This document shows positions 46,919-57,200 of a stretch of 64,000 nucleotides of DNA, piece by piece. The notes beneath the pieces are model-generated. The model did not search any database, had not been told where the DNA came from, and was given only the letters and a program-made list of their open reading frames with translations. The DNA lies in NCBI RefSeq assembly GCF_000971295.1, contig NZ_LANJ01000045.1, forward strand, positions 124,001-188,000, in the 5' to 3' direction. Made by a program: the position numbers and the translations under genes. Source of the stretch: Devosia epidermidihirudinis (GTDB taxonomy: Bacteria; Pseudomonadota; Alphaproteobacteria; Rhizobiales; Devosiaceae). The first letter of the stretch is position 1. Every line of letters begins with the position of its first letter.

Positions 46919-47017
46919 GTCATCCCGGCGCAGGCCGGGATCCATGCTGAAGGCCATCAGCACCATTGAGTAGGATGAGGGAACACAGAATGAATTCCGG
47001 CCTGCGCCGGAATGACA
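46919..47017. repeat. REPIN-like paired palindrome (family D')
   Basis: TCATCCCGGCGCAGGCCGGG and, inverted, CCGGCCTGCGCCGGAATGAC, 40 bases apart, between ftsA and ftsZ. The rest of the 386-bp gap (46659-47044) holds the ftsZ promoter region and no gene. Confidence 0.8.
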
Positions 47018-47044
47018 TTGTGGGGAGGAGGCCTCAGCAGCCCC

Positions 47045-48358
47045 CTAAAAGCTCGTCTTGAGCCAGTTGCCGACGCGGGCGAAGTAGCCGTCGGTGCCGG
47101 TGAGGCGGCGGCTGCCGCGGGGTTCGGCGTATTCCTGAGCACAGACCTGCGGGTAGATCAGCATGCCGGCGACGGTGGCAAAGGCTGCGCCCTTGGCCAT
47201 TTCAGGCAGGCCGGCAATGCCCATAGGGCGGCCGTTGCGGACGTTGCGCGCGAGGGTGCGCCGGGCCACTTCTGGCAGGCCGGTCATTTCGCTGGCGCCG
47301 CCCGTCATCACAAAGCGGCGGCCGCAAACGTCCATCATGCCGGTTGCCTGCATGCGGTCGCGGATAGCGGTGAGGATTTCCTCGATGCGTGGGCGCATGA
47401 TGCGGGTGAGCACCGAGCGAGCCACCTGCCCCGGCGCTTCGTCATGCGTGGCGCCGACAGGCTGGATCGGGATCATGTCGCGTTCGTCAGTCTGACCGGG
47501 CAGCACCGAACCATAGAAGGTCTTGAGGCGCTCGGCATCGGCGACACTGACCGAGAGCTGGCGGGCAATGTCCAGGGTCAGGTGATGACCGCCGATGGCG
47601 ATGGCATCGGCGTAAACCAGATGGCCATCGTTGAAGACCGACACAGTGGTGGTCGCGCCGCCAAAGTCGATGCAGGCGACGCCCAGCTGGGCTTCGTCAT
47701 CGACAAGCGTCGCAAGGCCCGAAGCATAAGGTGTAGCGATAAGCGCTTCGATCTGCAGATGGCAGCGATGCAGCACCAGCTCGAGGTTGCGCATGGCAAG
47801 AGTTTCGGAGCTGACCACGGCAACGTCGACGCCGAGCTTGTCGCCAACCATGCCCTTGGGGTCACGAATGCCCTTTTGCCCATCAATCGCGTAACCGATT
47901 GGTAGCGCATGGATGATCGAGCGCTCGGGACGAACCGAGCGTTCGTTGACGGCGCGCAGGACGCGGTGAATATCGGACTTTTCGACTTCCTGACCATCGA
48001 GCGACACGGCCGCTGAGAAGGTCTCCGAGCCCAAACGACCAGCGGTGACGTTGACGATGACGGATTCAAGCGTCAGCCCGGCGGCGCGCTCGGCCATGCC
48101 AACGACGGTGCGGATGGCGTGCTCGGCCTTTTCAATATCGGTGACGACGCCGCTTTTGACGCCGACCGATGGGCCATAGCCAAAGCCGATGACCTCGGCC
48201 TGATGGCTGCGTCCGCGCAGGGCCTTGCCTTCGGCGCGTGGGGTAAGGCGCGCGATCACACAGCAGATCTTGGTGGAACCGATATCGAGCACCGCAACCA
48301 GCGTGGTCTTGCCGGGCTGGACGGGGCGGAGCCGGGAAGTCATGGCATCGGTCATCAT
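47045..48358 (-). CDS. ftsA: cell division protein FtsA
   Basis: 437-residue actin-like ATPase that tethers FtsZ to the membrane. Phosphate 1 motif VLDIGSTKICCVIARL (about residues 21-36), SHUTTLE-type subdomain with SDIHRVLRAVNERS, phosphate 2 region CIDFGGATTTVSVFNDG, and adenosine motif FVMTGGASEMTGLPEVARR. The C-terminal amphipathic helix (RVGNWLKTSF) is the membrane-targeting sequence. Starts at two adjacent ATGs; the first overlaps the ftsQ stop (ATGA). Confidence 0.95.
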   Translation of the reverse strand: MMTDAMTSRLRPVQPGKTTLVAVLDIGSTKICCVIARLTPRAEGKALRGRSHQAEVIGFGYGPSVGVKSGVVTDIEKAEHAIRTVVGMAERAAGLTLESVIVNVTAGRLGSETFSAAVSLDGQEVEKSDIHRVLRAVNERSVRPERSIIHALPIGYAIDGQKGIRDPKGMVGDKLGVDVAVVSSETLAMRNLELVLHRCHLQIEALIATPYASGLATLVDDEAQLGVACIDFGGATTTVSVFNDGHLVYADAIAIGGHHLTLDIARQLSVSVADAERLKTFYGSVLPGQTDERDMIPIQPVGATHDEAPGQVARSVLTRIMRPRIEEILTAIRDRMQATGMMDVCGRRFVMTGGASEMTGLPEVARRTLARNVRNGRPMGIAGLPEMAKGAAFATVAGMLIYPQVCAQEYAEPRGSRRLTGTDGYFARVGNWLKTSF

Positions 48359-49350
48359 TCTGGATCGGCCGGTTGTGCTAGAGTTTGGGAGGGTAGATTG
48401 CGCGGCGGCATTGGATAAGGCTGGCCGGATTTGGCGCGCTCGATGATCGCCTTCTTGCGATCCTCCTCGGCCTTGGCCATTTCCGCTTCGGTTTTGGTCG
48501 GACGCACGGCAACCAGCCCATCGACGCGCAGATCGATGACGGTCACGTCGCGATCCAGCAGCTGATAATTGGACTGGTAGCTCATCAGGTGGCGCAGCGC
48601 CTGAGCGGTGCCCAGCTCGGGCAACTGCACGCGTAGGCCAGTGTCATAGATCATGTCCCAGCGGCGGTCAGCGATACGCGACAACGCCACAAGGCCATTC
48701 TTGAGATCAGGATATTGATCGAGCGCGCGGATCATTGGCAGCGCATCGTCATTGGCGCCATCACCCACCACCAATGGCAGATCGCCATAGGCGCCACGGT
48801 CTTCGCCGATCTGTTCGCCCGAGGCATCCACCACAAAGGTAATGCCATCAACGCGCCAGCGGGCGACCGGCACTTTTTCGACGAGATTGACGATCACGTC
48901 GCCGGGATAGGTCTTCCGCACATTAACGGAGGCGATAGCAGGCAGCGCAGCGATGCGCTGCCGGGCAGCCTCGACATCAAAGCTGACGGTAGAGGTGTGC
49001 GGCTCGATACCCAGCGCGTCAAAAATTTCCTGCTCGGAGGTGAGCGTCTGGCCGGTGATGGAGATTTCGCCGATGGCAAAGCCTGCATCGGCAAAGCGGC
49101 CCTGGGCGATATCGGCCAGCATGGTCGCGCCCACGGCAATCGGGTCGCGCACGATATAAAGGCCCGTCGCCACGGCAACCAGCACGAAGGCCATGACGCC
49201 GCGCACCATGCTCTTGCGATGGAGCACCCAGGCGCGGCCAAAATTGCCCGTGAGTTTGCGGCGTGATGAGGGGCGGACAGGTACAGGCATGGCGCGTGGA
49301 TTGACCAGACGCGCCCCAGCGAGAAATGCCTCGCTTTTTACCTGTTGCAA
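48355..49350 (-). CDS. ftsQ: cell division protein FtsQ (TTG start)
   Basis: 331-residue bitopic divisome protein. A cytosolic N terminus (about 45 residues) precedes one membrane segment ([17 protein letters not shown], about residues 51-67), the POTRA domain ([24 protein letters not shown]) and the FtsQ beta domain ([20 protein letters not shown]). The start is TTG at 49350 with GGAGGA 6 bases before it, clearly better than the internal ATG 49290, which has no ribosome site. It overlaps the ddl end by 13 bases and the ftsA start by 4. Confidence 0.92.
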   Translation of the reverse strand: MQQVKSEAFLAGARLVNPRAMPVPVRPSSRRKLTGNFGRAWVLHRKSMVRGVMAFVLVAVATGLYIVRDPIAVGATMLADIAQGRFADAGFAIGEISITGQTLTSEQEIFDALGIEPHTSTVSFDVEAARQRIAALPAIASVNVRKTYPGDVIVNLVEKVPVARWRVDGITFVVDASGEQIGEDRGAYGDLPLVVGDGANDDALPMIRALDQYPDLKNGLVALSRIADRRWDMIYDTGLRVQLPELGTAQALRHLMSYQSNYQLLDRDVTVIDLRVDGLVAVRPTKTEAEMAKAEEDRKKAIIERAKSGQPYPMPPRNLPSQTLAQPADPE

Positions 49351-50258
49351 CTCGCGTCCTCCACCATCCAGGAGACCAATTCTTCGAACGAATGCCCGGC
49401 ATGCTTAGCCTGCTCGGGCACCAGCGACGTCTCGGTCATGCCGGGTTGGGTGTTGATTTCCAGGCAGACCAATTCGCCGTCTTCGCCTGCCGCGTCGTTG
49501 TAGCGGAAGTCCGTCCGCGTCACGCCTCGGCAGCCAAAGGCCGCATGCGCGGCAAGACTTAGCTTTTGCACTTTGTCGTAAATTTTCGGTTTCAGCTGGG
49601 CCGGAATAATGTGGACCGAGCCGCCCTGAGCATACTTGGCTTCATAATTGTAGAAGCTGAGGTCGGTGACAATTTCGGTCACGCCAAGCGCCACGTCGCC
49701 CATCACGGCGCATGTCAGCTCGCGGCCCGGAATATAGCGTTCGACCATGACCTCTTCGCCCGAATTCCAGTCCTCACGCAGGATTTCCTGCGGTGGCTGA
49801 TTGGCGCCCTGCCTGACGATATGGACGCCAAAGCTGGAGCCGTCGGCAATCGGCTTGATCACATAGGGCGTTGCCATGGCATGAGCCCGTGCCGCTTCGG
49901 CCCGGGGAACGATAACGTGATCGGTGACGGGGATGCCCGCAGCCTTGAGCACGATCTTGGCCTGATGCTTGTCCATGGCCATGGCCGACGCCAGAACGCC
50001 CGAATGGGTATAGGGCAGCTCGATCAGCTCCAGAAAACCCTGGATCATGCCGCTTTCGCCGAACGGGCCATGCAGCGCATTGAACGCCACGTCTGGCTTG
50101 AGCTCTGCAAGCACCCGAGCGATATCGCGACCGACATCAACCTCGGTGACCCGATAGCCCGCGCGACGCAGCGCGCCAGCGCATTCACCACCCGACTTCA
50201 GCGAAACCGGACGCTCATTGGACCATCCACCCATCAGAACGGCGACGTGTTTGGTCAT
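49338..50258 (-). CDS. ddl: D-alanine--D-alanine ligase
   Basis: 306-residue ATP-grasp enzyme that makes D-Ala-D-Ala for Mur[22 protein letters not shown] at the N terminus, [15 protein letters not shown], then [10 protein letters not shown] for ATP binding and a C-terminal [24 protein letters not shown]. In the standard alphaproteobacterial order ddl follows murB; here the 166 bases upstream lead straight to murC with a family A repeat between. Confidence 0.95.
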   Translation of the reverse strand: MTKHVAVLMGGWSNERPVSLKSGGECAGALRRAGYRVTEVDVGRDIARVLAELKPDVAFNALHGPFGESGMIQGFLELIELPYTHSGVLASAMAMDKHQAKIVLKAAGIPVTDHVIVPRAEAARAHAMATPYVIKPIADGSSFGVHIVRQGANQPPQEILREDWNSGEEVMVERYIPGRELTCAVMGDVALGVTEIVTDLSFYNYEAKYAQGGSVHIIPAQLKPKIYDKVQKLSLAAHAAFGCRGVTRTDFRYNDAAGEDGELVCLEINTQPGMTETSLVPEQAKHAGHSFEELVSWMVEDASCNR

Positions 50259-50306
50259 GGGAAGGTCCGATCTACTGATAATGTGATGTTGTCAAAAACA
50301 CGATTG

Positions 50307-50390
50307 CTGTCCTCGGGCCTGACCCGAGGACCATTACCCACACATGCCGCGCGGAGAGTGGCCCTCGGATCAAGTCCGAGGGCAGCGCCG
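50307..50390. repeat. REPIN-like paired palindrome (family A, copy 2)
   Basis: GTCCTCGGGCCTGACCCGAG and, inverted, CGGATCAAGTCCGAGGGCAG, 38 bases apart, between murC and ddl, the place where murB usually lies. Confidence 0.8.
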
Positions 50391-50424
50391 GTTAATGGTG
50401 TGAGCGGCGTAGGCATTAGAAAGC

Positions 50425-51843
50425 TCACTTCACGTCTTGTTCGAGCAGCGCGCCCAGCTCGGCCGGCAGGGCTGCGGCCCATTGGGTGATGTTGCCGGCG
50501 CCCAGGCACACGACATAATCGCCATCGGCCGCCCTGCCCGCGATCAGCTCGGCCAGCTCTTCGGGCGTATCCAGCACGCGTGCATCGCGATGGCCACGCG
50601 CCCGGATGCGGTTGACCAGCTCTTCATTGGTGACGCCAGGGATCGGCTGCTCGCCTGCGGCATAGACCGGCGCGACGATGACCGTGTCAGCATCGTTGAA
50701 GCAGGCGGCGAATTCGTCGAACAGATCATGCAGGCGGCTGAAGCGGTGCGGCTGCACCACGGCAATCACGTCGCGTTTGGTGGAAGACCGCGCAGCCTTG
50801 AGCACGGCGGCGATTTCGACCGGGTGGTGGCCATAGTCGTCGATGACGGTGATGCCGCCGACAACGCCGGTCTTGGTGAAGCGGCGCTTGACCCCGGTGA
50901 AGCCCTTGAGCCCCTTACGGATCGCCTCGGCGGGCACATGCAACTGATCGGCCACGGCAATGGCAGCCGTCGCGTTGAGCGCATTATGAACGCCCGGCAT
51001 CGGCAGCTGCAGACCGTCGATGCGCAGCTGAGTCTGACGGATACGGTCGCGGATTTCGACGGCGAAATGGCTGACGCCATCAATCGTCTCCAGATCGACC
51101 AGGCGCACATCGGCCTGCGGGTTGCGGCCATAGGTGATGACGCGGCGATCCTTGATCTCGCCGACCAGCGCCTGCACTTCAGGATGGTCGAGGCACATCA
51201 CGGCGAAGCCATAGAAGGGCACATTCTCGACGAACTGGTGGAAGGCCTTCCGCACGCCCTCGAAGTCACCATAGTGATCGAGGTGTTCGGGATCGATATT
51301 GGTGACCACGGCCACGTCGGCGGGCAGCTTGACGAAGGTGCCGTCGCTCTCGTCGGCCTCAACCACCATCCACTCGCCGCCACCAAGGCGGGCATTGGTG
51401 CCATAGGCATTGATGATGCCGCCATTGATAACCGTCGGATCAAGATTGCCAGCATCGAGCAGGGTCGCGACCAATGTGGTCGTCGTGGTCTTGCCATGGG
51501 TGCCGCCAATGGCGATGGCGGTCTTGAAGCGCATAATCTCGGCGAGCATTTCGGCGCGACGTACCACAGGCAGCGCACGAGCGCGGGCCGCGACCAGCTC
51601 CGGATTGTCTTTCTTGATCGCCGAGGAAATGACCACAACTTCGGCTGCGCCGAGATTGTCGCCGCTCTGCCCGATGGCCACCTTGATGCCCATGTCGCGC
51701 AGGCGCTGCACATTGGGATTGGCCGAGGCATCCGACCCCTGCACGGTATAACCCTGATTGTGCAGGATTTCGGCAATGCCGCTCATACCTATGCCGCCGA
51801 TCCCGATGAAGTGGACCGGGCCGATATTGCGGGGCATTTTCAT
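50425..51843 (-). CDS. murC: UDP-N-acetylmuramate--L-alanine ligase
   Basis: 472-residue Mur ligase that adds L-Ala to UDP-MurNAc. N-terminal [16 protein letters not shown] (about residues 12-27), the ATP loop [13 protein letters not shown] (about residues 112-124), the central [15 protein letters not shown] segment ([12 protein letters not shown]) and the C-terminal [15 protein letters not shown]. The open frame extends into murG up to 52179; the ATG at 51843 ([12 protein letters not shown]) overlaps the murG stop as ATGA. Confidence 0.95.
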   Translation of the reverse strand: MKMPRNIGPVHFIGIGGIGMSGIAEILHNQGYTVQGSDASANPNVQRLRDMGIKVAIGQSGDNLGAAEVVVISSAIKKDNPELVAARARALPVVRRAEMLAEIMRFKTAIAIGGTHGKTTTTTLVATLLDAGNLDPTVINGGIINAYGTNARLGGGEWMVVEADESDGTFVKLPADVAVVTNIDPEHLDHYGDFEGVRKAFHQFVENVPFYGFAVMCLDHPEVQALVGEIKDRRVITYGRNPQADVRLVDLETIDGVSHFAVEIRDRIRQTQLRIDGLQLPMPGVHNALNATAAIAVADQLHVPAEAIRKGLKGFTGVKRRFTKTGVVGGITVIDDYGHHPVEIAAVLKAARSSTKRDVIAVVQPHRFSRLHDLFDEFAACFNDADTVIVAPVYAAGEQPIPGVTNEELVNRIRARGHRDARVLDTPEELAELIAGRAADGDYVVCLGAGNITQWAAALPAELGALLEQDVK

Positions 51844-52949
51844 GAGTTTTGTTCCATATTGTTCCTGACGCTCAGCATCTCTGCGAGGTCGGCAAGCTTT
51901 TCGACGGCGCGCGGCTGGCCCAGGGAGCGGGCGGCGGCGGCGGCCTTGGTCAGCGTGGCCGGATCGGCCAGCAGAGTGGTCAGGCGAGTGCCTAGCGATT
52001 GCGGCGACAGCGTGACCTGCTCGGCCACCCAGCCACCACCAGCGGCCTCCACAACCAGGGCGTTGTTCTTCTGATCGGCATCGAGCGCGCCGGGCAGCGG
52101 CACCAGAATGGATGGCCGGCCAATGACGCACAGCTCGGCAATGGTCGAGGCGCCGGAGCGCCCGATCACCAGATGGCAATTGGCAATGCGTTCGGGCAGG
52201 TCGCCAAAGAAGGTGGCCAACTCAACATTGACCTTAGCCTGACGATAGCTTTCGGCCACGCGGTCTAGGTCCTCGGAGCGGCACTGCTGCACGATCTGCA
52301 GGCGCTGGCGCAGCTCGACGGGAACGAGGCCGATGGCAGCCGGGACAATATCGGACAGCGCCTTGGCGCCTTGACTGCCACCGAACACCACGAGCCGGAT
52401 CGGACCAGCGCTGTCGAGCGGCGGATAGGGTGTCGTCGAAACGGCGCGCACGCGATCGCGCACCGGATTGCCGGTGACGACCTTGTCCAGTGTCTGATTG
52501 TCGGCAAACTTGGTCTTGGGAAAGCTCATCGCCAGAACGCGAGCGAAGCGGGACAGCGCACGGTTGGCGCGCCCCATCACGGCGTTCTGCTCATGCAGAA
52601 TGCCGGGAATGCCTTGCAGGTTCGCCGCGATAAAGGGCGGAAATGTCGGATAGCCGCCAAAGCCGATCACGCAATCAGGCTTGCTCCGGCGCAGCATGCC
52701 ATAGGCCACGGCAATGCCACCTAGGATCTTGAACCCGCCCGAGAGAAACTTGATCGGATTGCTCAGCGACGGCGTCGCCGAGGGCACGATGTGGATTTCG
52801 CTGGCCGGAAAATCGGCGCCATAACTCTCGACACGATGGTCGGTCATCAGCTCGACCACGTGGCCGCGCCGACCCAGCTCCTGCGCCAAAGCCATGGCAG
52901 GGAAAAGGTGGCCGCCTGTGCCACCCGCCATAAGGATAAACTTCTTCAT
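51840..52949 (-). CDS. murG: UDP-N-acetylglucosamine--N-acetylmuramyl-(pentapeptide) pyrophosphoryl-undecaprenol GlcNAc transferase
   Basis: 369-residue membrane-associated glycosyltransferase that makes lipid II from lipid I. Motifs: [21 protein letters not shown] (G loop 1, residues 4-24), [38 protein letters not shown] and [29 protein letters not shown] at the acceptor/donor site. Overlaps the ftsW stop by 4 bases. Confidence 0.95.
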   Translation of the reverse strand: MKKFILMAGGTGGHLFPAMALAQELGRRGHVVELMTDHRVESYGADFPASEIHIVPSATPSLSNPIKFLSGGFKILGGIAVAYGMLRRSKPDCVIGFGGYPTFPPFIAANLQGIPGILHEQNAVMGRANRALSRFARVLAMSFPKTKFADNQTLDKVVTGNPVRDRVRAVSTTPYPPLDSAGPIRLVVFGGSQGAKALSDIVPAAIGLVPVELRQRLQIVQQCRSEDLDRVAESYRQAKVNVELATFFGDLPERIANCHLVIGRSGASTIAELCVIGRPSILVPLPGALDADQKNNALVVEAAGGGWVAEQVTLSPQSLGTRLTTLLADPATLTKAAAAARSLGQPRAVEKLADLAEMLSVRNNMEQNS

Positions 52950-54118
52950 TCTGCGGGTGCCAACGGCGCAATCGCGCTCTTGTAGCTCGGGATGCCGGTG
53001 GCCATGCGTTCCTCAGGTTTGGTGCGGGTCAAGGCGAGCATCAACCCCATGCCGAATGCAATCGCGATCATGGACGTGCCGCCATAGCTGACGAAGGGCA
53101 GCGTCATGCCTTTGGGCGGAATGAGGTTGAGGTTCACTGCCAGGTTGATACCCGATTGCATGGCAAACTGGATAGCCAGCGTTGATGCGGCAAGACGCGC
53201 GAAGAGGCTCGTCTGGCGCTGCGCGCCCATCATGGCGCGAACCACGATAAAGCCGATCAGCGCCACCAGCACGATGCAGAACAGTATGCCGAACTCGCCA
53301 GCCGCCGCCGAGAACACATAGTCGGCATGCGCGTCGGGGATGAGCTTTTTGGCAATGGATTCACCGGGACCACGACCAAACCAGCCGCCTTCCTGCAGCG
53401 ACTGCAGGGCACGGTCGATCTGGTAGGTGTTGCCGCCGCCATCGGGATTGAGGAACGTATCGATACGGCGCGACACGTGGGGGAAGAACATATAGGCGCC
53501 GAACAGCAGCACGCCCGCCGCACCCGCCAGCCCAAAAATGATGAACCAGGAAATGCCCGACAGGAACAGCAGCGACGCCCAGGTGGCGACGACCAGCGCT
53601 GTCTGGCCAATGTCGGGCTGCAGCAGCAGCGCACCAACAATGGCGAACATGATCAGCGTGGCGAAAATCTTGCCCGGCACGTTGCGATGGATCATCGACT
53701 CCGAGAACAGCCACGCCGCCAGCACGGCGAAGGCCGGCTTGACGAATTCGGATGGCTGAATGGACTGTCCGGCCAGCGTCACCCAGCGGCGCGCGCCCTT
53801 CACTTCCGTACCAAAACGCAGCGTAGCCCACAGCAGCAGCACGCTGACCACCAGCGTCACCAGCGCCGCGATGCGCGCGTGACGGTGGTTGAGCAGCGAC
53901 GTGATGAGCAGAACCGGCAGCGCCAACAGGCAGAAAATGGCGTGGCGAATGATGAAAAACCATGGCGACAGGCCAATACGCTCGGCCACCGGCGGGCTGG
54001 CGGCAAAGCTCAGCACCATCCCGCAGGTCAGCAGCAGGATCAGCGCCCCCAGCAGTTCGCGATCGATGGACCACCACCATTCGGCAAGTGGCGTTTTTTC
54101 GGCGCGGGAAAACATCAT
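52946..54118 (-). CDS. ftsW: cell division protein FtsW (SEDS peptidoglycan polymerase)
   Basis: 390-residue polytopic protein with ten membrane segments that polymerises septal glycan with FtsI. SEDS signatures: IQPSEFVKPAFAVLAAWLFSE, LLQPDIGQTALV, FGRGPGESIAKKLIPDAHADYVFSAAAGEFG and NLIPPKGMTLPFVSYGGTSMI. It starts at two adjacent ATGs (54118). AGGAGG lies as far as 24 bases upstream, too far for the usual spacing, and no closer ribosome site is obvious. The 580-bp gap upstream implies its own promoter. Confidence 0.94.
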   Translation of the reverse strand: MMFSRAEKTPLAEWWWSIDRELLGALILLLTCGMVLSFAASPPVAERIGLSPWFFIIRHAIFCLLALPVLLITSLLNHRHARIAALVTLVVSVLLLWATLRFGTEVKGARRWVTLAGQSIQPSEFVKPAFAVLAAWLFSESMIHRNVPGKIFATLIMFAIVGALLLQPDIGQTALVVATWASLLFLSGISWFIIFGLAGAAGVLLFGAYMFFPHVSRRIDTFLNPDGGGNTYQIDRALQSLQEGGWFGRGPGESIAKKLIPDAHADYVFSAAAGEFGILFCIVLVALIGFIVVRAMMGAQRQTSLFARLAASTLAIQFAMQSGINLAVNLNLIPPKGMTLPFVSYGGTSMIAIAFGMGLMLALTRTKPEERMATGIPSYKSAIAPLAPAE

Positions 54119-54262
54119 GGCGCAGCCGGCGTGACCCGGCCTCCTACTCGATACAAATCGATTACAATTGTAGCCCGCCGATGGTTACTGATTTCCGAAC
54201 CAGATTTGCGTTTTGCGAATTGGGGAGAGATGCCCATTTGCGAAAGCACCTGCCCTCCCCAC
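54119..54262. other. ftsW upstream region without gene
   Basis: 144 bases before ftsW with AT-rich stretches (CTACAATTGTAATCGATTTG on the minus strand) suited to a promoter. TACAAT could be a -10, but no good -35 is visible. No ORF with codon character of its neighbours. Confidence 0.4.
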
Positions 54263-54341
54263 CGTCATTGCCCGGCTTGTCCGGGCAATCCATTCTTGCG
54301 GTGGTGGGGGGTGGATCACCCGGACAAGCCGGGTGATGACG
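54263..54341. repeat. REPIN-like paired palindrome (family B, copy 1)
   Basis: CGTCATTGCCCGGCTTGTCC and, inverted, GGACAAGCCGGGTGATGACG about 40 bases away. First of five copies in the window (also 54542, 62924, 63155, 63388). Confidence 0.85.
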
Positions 54342-54416
54342 ATGGGGGGAGTGTGGGGATTCGAACCGGGATTGGTTGAGGGGGAGCTGGCGAAAACGAT
54401 CCCCCTGCCCACCGTT

Positions 54417-54494
54417 CGTCACCCTCGGGCTTGACCCGAGGGTGTTTCCACACACGCAAAGTAGAGAGCCCTCGTGTCAGGCCCGAGGGTGACG
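54417..54494. repeat. REPIN-like paired palindrome (family A, copy 3)
   Basis: CGTCACCCTCGGGCTTGACC and, inverted, GTCAGGCCCGAGGGTGACG, between the two family B copies in the mraY-ftsW gap. Confidence 0.75.
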
Positions 54495-54541
54495 ATCGGG
54501 GGTGTGGCGACCAGGGGGGGCGATCATCTGCCCCTCCCCGC

Positions 54542-54620
54542 CGTCATTGCCCGGCTTGTCCGGGCAATCCAGTCTTGCGGTGGTGAAAGGTGGATCACCC
54601 GGACGGGCTGGGTGATGACG
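54542..54620. repeat. REPIN-like paired palindrome (family B, copy 2)
   Basis: CGTCATTGCCCGGCTTGTCC then, 40 bases on, the inverted partner with GGACGGGCTGGGTGATGACG (partly decayed). Lies between ftsW and mraY. With family A copy 3 and family B copy 1 it fills the gap 54119-54698, in which I see no gene and no murD remnant. Confidence 0.82.
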
Positions 54621-54642
54621 GAGAGAACATCGGCCTCCACAA

Positions 54643-54677
54643 ACAAAAACACCCTCAGGGCGGGCCCGAGGGTGTTG
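54643..54677 (-). terminator. mraY terminator
   Basis: On the minus strand AACACCCTCGGG-CCCGCC-CTGAGGGTGTT followed by TTTGTTTG, 22 bases after the mraY stop. It separates mraY from ftsW and splits the dcw cluster into at least two transcripts. Confidence 0.8.
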
Positions 54678-54698
54678 ATTTGGTGTGCGCAGCTAACC

Positions 54699-55784
54699 CT
54701 AGCGCAGCTTGAGGCTGCTCAAACCGATCAGTGCCAGCACGAAGCTGATGATCCAGAAGCGGATCACGACCTGGCTTTCGGTCCAGCCGAGGTGCTCGAA
54801 GTGGTGGTGAATGGGGGCCATGCGGAAGACGCGCTTGCCGGTGAGGCGGAACGAGACGACTTGGACGATGACGGAGACAGTTTCGAGCACGAACAGACCA
54901 CCGATGATGGCCAGCACGATTTCGTGCTTAGTGGCAACGGCGATGGAGCCGAGTGCGCCGCCGAGGGCCAGCGAGCCGGTGTCGCCCATGAAAATCTGGG
55001 CTGGTGGTGCGTTGAACCAGAGGAAACCAAGGCCCGCGCCGATCAGCGCACCGCAAACAACCGACAGCTCGGCCGTGCCGGGCACGTAGTTGAGCAGCAG
55101 GTAATCGGAGAAATTCACGCTGCCGACGAGATAGGCAATCAGCGCGAAACAGGCTGCGGCAACCATGACCGGCACGATGGCGAGACCATCGAGACCGTCG
55201 GTGAGGTTGACCGAGTTACCAGCAGCCACGACGACGAAGCCGCCGAACAGGATGTAGAAATAGCCCAGGTTCAGCGCGAGGTCTTTGACGAAGGGGAACA
55301 GCAACGAGGTGCCGTAGGCACCCTGCGCCAGTTGGGAAATTGCGAAGGCCGCGATGCCGCCGATCAGCGCTTCGAGCAGCAGGCGCTGCTTGGAGCCAAA
55401 GCCCTTGTGGCTCATGCGCTTGACCTTGAGATAGTCGTCGTAGAACCCGATGGCGCCAAAGCCGCAGGTGACGAACAAGACCACCCAGACATAGCCGTTG
55501 CTGAGGTTTGCCCAGAGGAGCGTTGAAATCACCGCGCCCGAGAGGATCATCAAGCCGCCCATGGTGGGCGTGCCCTTTTTGGTCAGCAGGTGTCCGGCGG
55601 GGCCATCTTCTCGGATTGGCTGGCCCTTGCCCTGCTTGAGGCGCAGCAGCGCGATCATACCGGGGCCAAACAGGAACACAAAGAAGAGGGCCGTGATCAC
55701 CGCGCCAGCGGTGCGGAAAGTGATGTAGCGGAACACGTTGAACGCGGAGAGCGCGTCACCGAACTGGCCGAGAAAGTAGAGCAT
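54699..55784 (-). CDS. mraY: phospho-N-acetylmuramoyl-pentapeptide transferase
   Basis: 361-residue integral membrane enzyme that makes lipid I. Ten membrane segments; catalytic motifs [34 protein letters not shown] and [21 protein letters not shown] are present in the expected order, with [22 protein letters not shown] between. GAGGA about 12 bases before the ATG. murD, which usually follows, is absent. Confidence 0.96.
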   Translation of the reverse strand: MLYFLGQFGDALSAFNVFRYITFRTAGAVITALFFVFLFGPGMIALLRLKQGKGQPIREDGPAGHLLTKKGTPTMGGLMILSGAVISTLLWANLSNGYVWVVLFVTCGFGAIGFYDDYLKVKRMSHKGFGSKQRLLLEALIGGIAAFAISQLAQGAYGTSLLFPFVKDLALNLGYFYILFGGFVVVAAGNSVNLTDGLDGLAIVPVMVAAACFALIAYLVGSVNFSDYLLLNYVPGTAELSVVCGALIGAGLGFLWFNAPPAQIFMGDTGSLALGGALGSIAVATKHEIVLAIIGGLFVLETVSVIVQVVSFRLTGKRVFRMAPIHHHFEHLGWTESQVVIRFWIISFVLALIGLSSLKLR

Positions 55785-55811
55785 GTAGGGAGATTTCCTC
55801 GTTCGCCGGGG

Positions 55812-57200
55812 TCAGGAGTGTTCGAACCGCAAGCGGATCTTGTCGACAATACCCGCCAGCCCAACGCCGTTGGACCCTTTGACCATAACTGCATCGCCAT
55901 AAGCAAGATCGTTCAGCACGATGTCTGCCATGTCCGCAGCGGTCAGTGTATGGGCTGCCACACGGCTATCCCCGAGCGCTGATGCCAGCGCTGCCATGGA
56001 CTTGCCCACGAGGTAAACCCGCTCAGCCCCAGAGGCGAGCACGGCTGGCTTGAGCGCAGCGTGTAGCTGGTCGCTGGTGGGACCAAGCTCGAGCATATCG
56101 CCCAGAATAGCGATCTTGCGCCCGCCCGGCGCATCCTGTCCGCCGAACACTTCGAGCGCGGCGGTCATCGAGGCGCTGTTGGCATTGTAGCTTTCATCGG
56201 TCAGCACCAGCGGCTTGGTCTTGGGACCAAGCACCAGCTTTTGCCCCCTGCCCGGCTGCGCGCCGAACCCCGCCAGTGCGCGCAGCACGACGGATGGCTC
56301 GATCCCCGCGAGGTGGGCAACGGCCATGGCAGCGACCGCATTGGCGACCATGTGGCGACCGGGCACATTCAGCACCAGTGCATGGCGTTCGCCATCATGC
56401 TCGATGGTGGCAAAACTCTTGTCGGCTGCAAGCTGCAAATCAAGGATCTGCCAATCGGCACCGCGCGCCTCGCCATAGGTGACGATGCGGCTGACACCAG
56501 CGGCGGCAGCGGCTTCGAGCAGCACATTGAGCTGGGCGTGATCGGCATTGAGCACCACGGTGCCGCCGGGCTCCAGCCCTTCAAAAATCTCGGCCTTAGC
56601 GCGGGCAATGCCTTCGAGCGAGCCGAAGGCCTCGAAATGCGCCGGAGCGATGGTGGTGATGACAGCAACATGCGGGCGCACCAACTGGGCCAACGGGCGG
56701 ATTTCGTCGGGCGCGCTCATGCCCATCTCGAACACGCCGAACTGCGCGTCTTCAGGGAAGCGGGCGAGCATCAGTGGCACACCCCAGTGATTGTTGAAGC
56801 TCTTGATCGAAGCGTGGGTCTTGCCAGCGGCCTCGAACACCGTGCGAATGGCTTCCTTGGTCGTCGTCTTGCCGACGCTGCCGGTGACACCAACGATGAA
56901 TGCGCGACTGCGCGTGCGAGCAGCTTTGGCAATATCGCGGAGACCATCGAGCGCGTCCGCCACCACGATGCGACTGGGCCCCTCGCCTCGACTAACGAGA
57001 GCGGCAGCAGCCCCATTAGCGAGCGCCGTATCGACAAAATCATGCCCGTCGAACCGATCACCCTTGATGGCGACGAACAGCGCATCGGTCCCGATCTCAC
57101 GGGAGTCGATGGAGATGGAATTGATTTCCCTGGCGGTCACGCCCTCGGCCCGGCCACGTGTGGCGGCCAGAACTGCGTCGAGGGTATAAAGTGCCGGCAT
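55812..57200 (-). CDS. murF: UDP-N-acetylmuramoyl-tripeptide--D-alanyl-D-alanine ligase
   Basis: 462-residue Mur ligase adding D-Ala-D-Ala. SIDSREIGTDALFVAIKGDRFDGHDFV is the N-terminal domain, VTGSVGKTTTKEAI the ATP loop (about residues 110-123), HWGVPLMLARFP the substrate segment, and YNANSASMTAALEVF the adenine site. The ATG overlaps the murE stop as TGATG. Confidence 0.95.
   Translation of the reverse strand: MPALYTLDAVLAATRGRAEGVTAREINSISIDSREIGTDALFVAIKGDRFDGHDFVDTALANGAAAALVSRGEGPSRIVVADALDGLRDIAKAARTRSRAFIVGVTGSVGKTTTKEAIRTVFEAAGKTHASIKSFNNHWGVPLMLARFPEDAQFGVFEMGMSAPDEIRPLAQLVRPHVAVITTIAPAHFEAFGSLEGIARAKAEIFEGLEPGGTVVLNADHAQLNVLLEAAAAAGVSRIVTYGEARGADWQILDLQLAADKSFATIEHDGERHALVLNVPGRHMVANAVAAMAVAHLAGIEPSVVLRALAGFGAQPGRGQKLVLGPKTKPLVLTDESYNANSASMTAALEVFGGQDAPGGRKIAILGDMLELGPTSDQLHAALKPAVLASGAERVYLVGKSMAALASALGDSRVAAHTLTAADMADIVLNDLAYGDAVMVKGSNGVGLAGIVDKIRLRFEHS

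Noticed and set aside
50437..52074. 545-residue frame opposite murC
   Set aside because: Complete overlap with murC; His/Gly-rich shadow sequence.
54350..54420. tRNA-like string (GGTTCGAATCCCC on the minus strand)
   Set aside because: The T-arm stem does not pair and no acceptor stem or anticodon arm is present.
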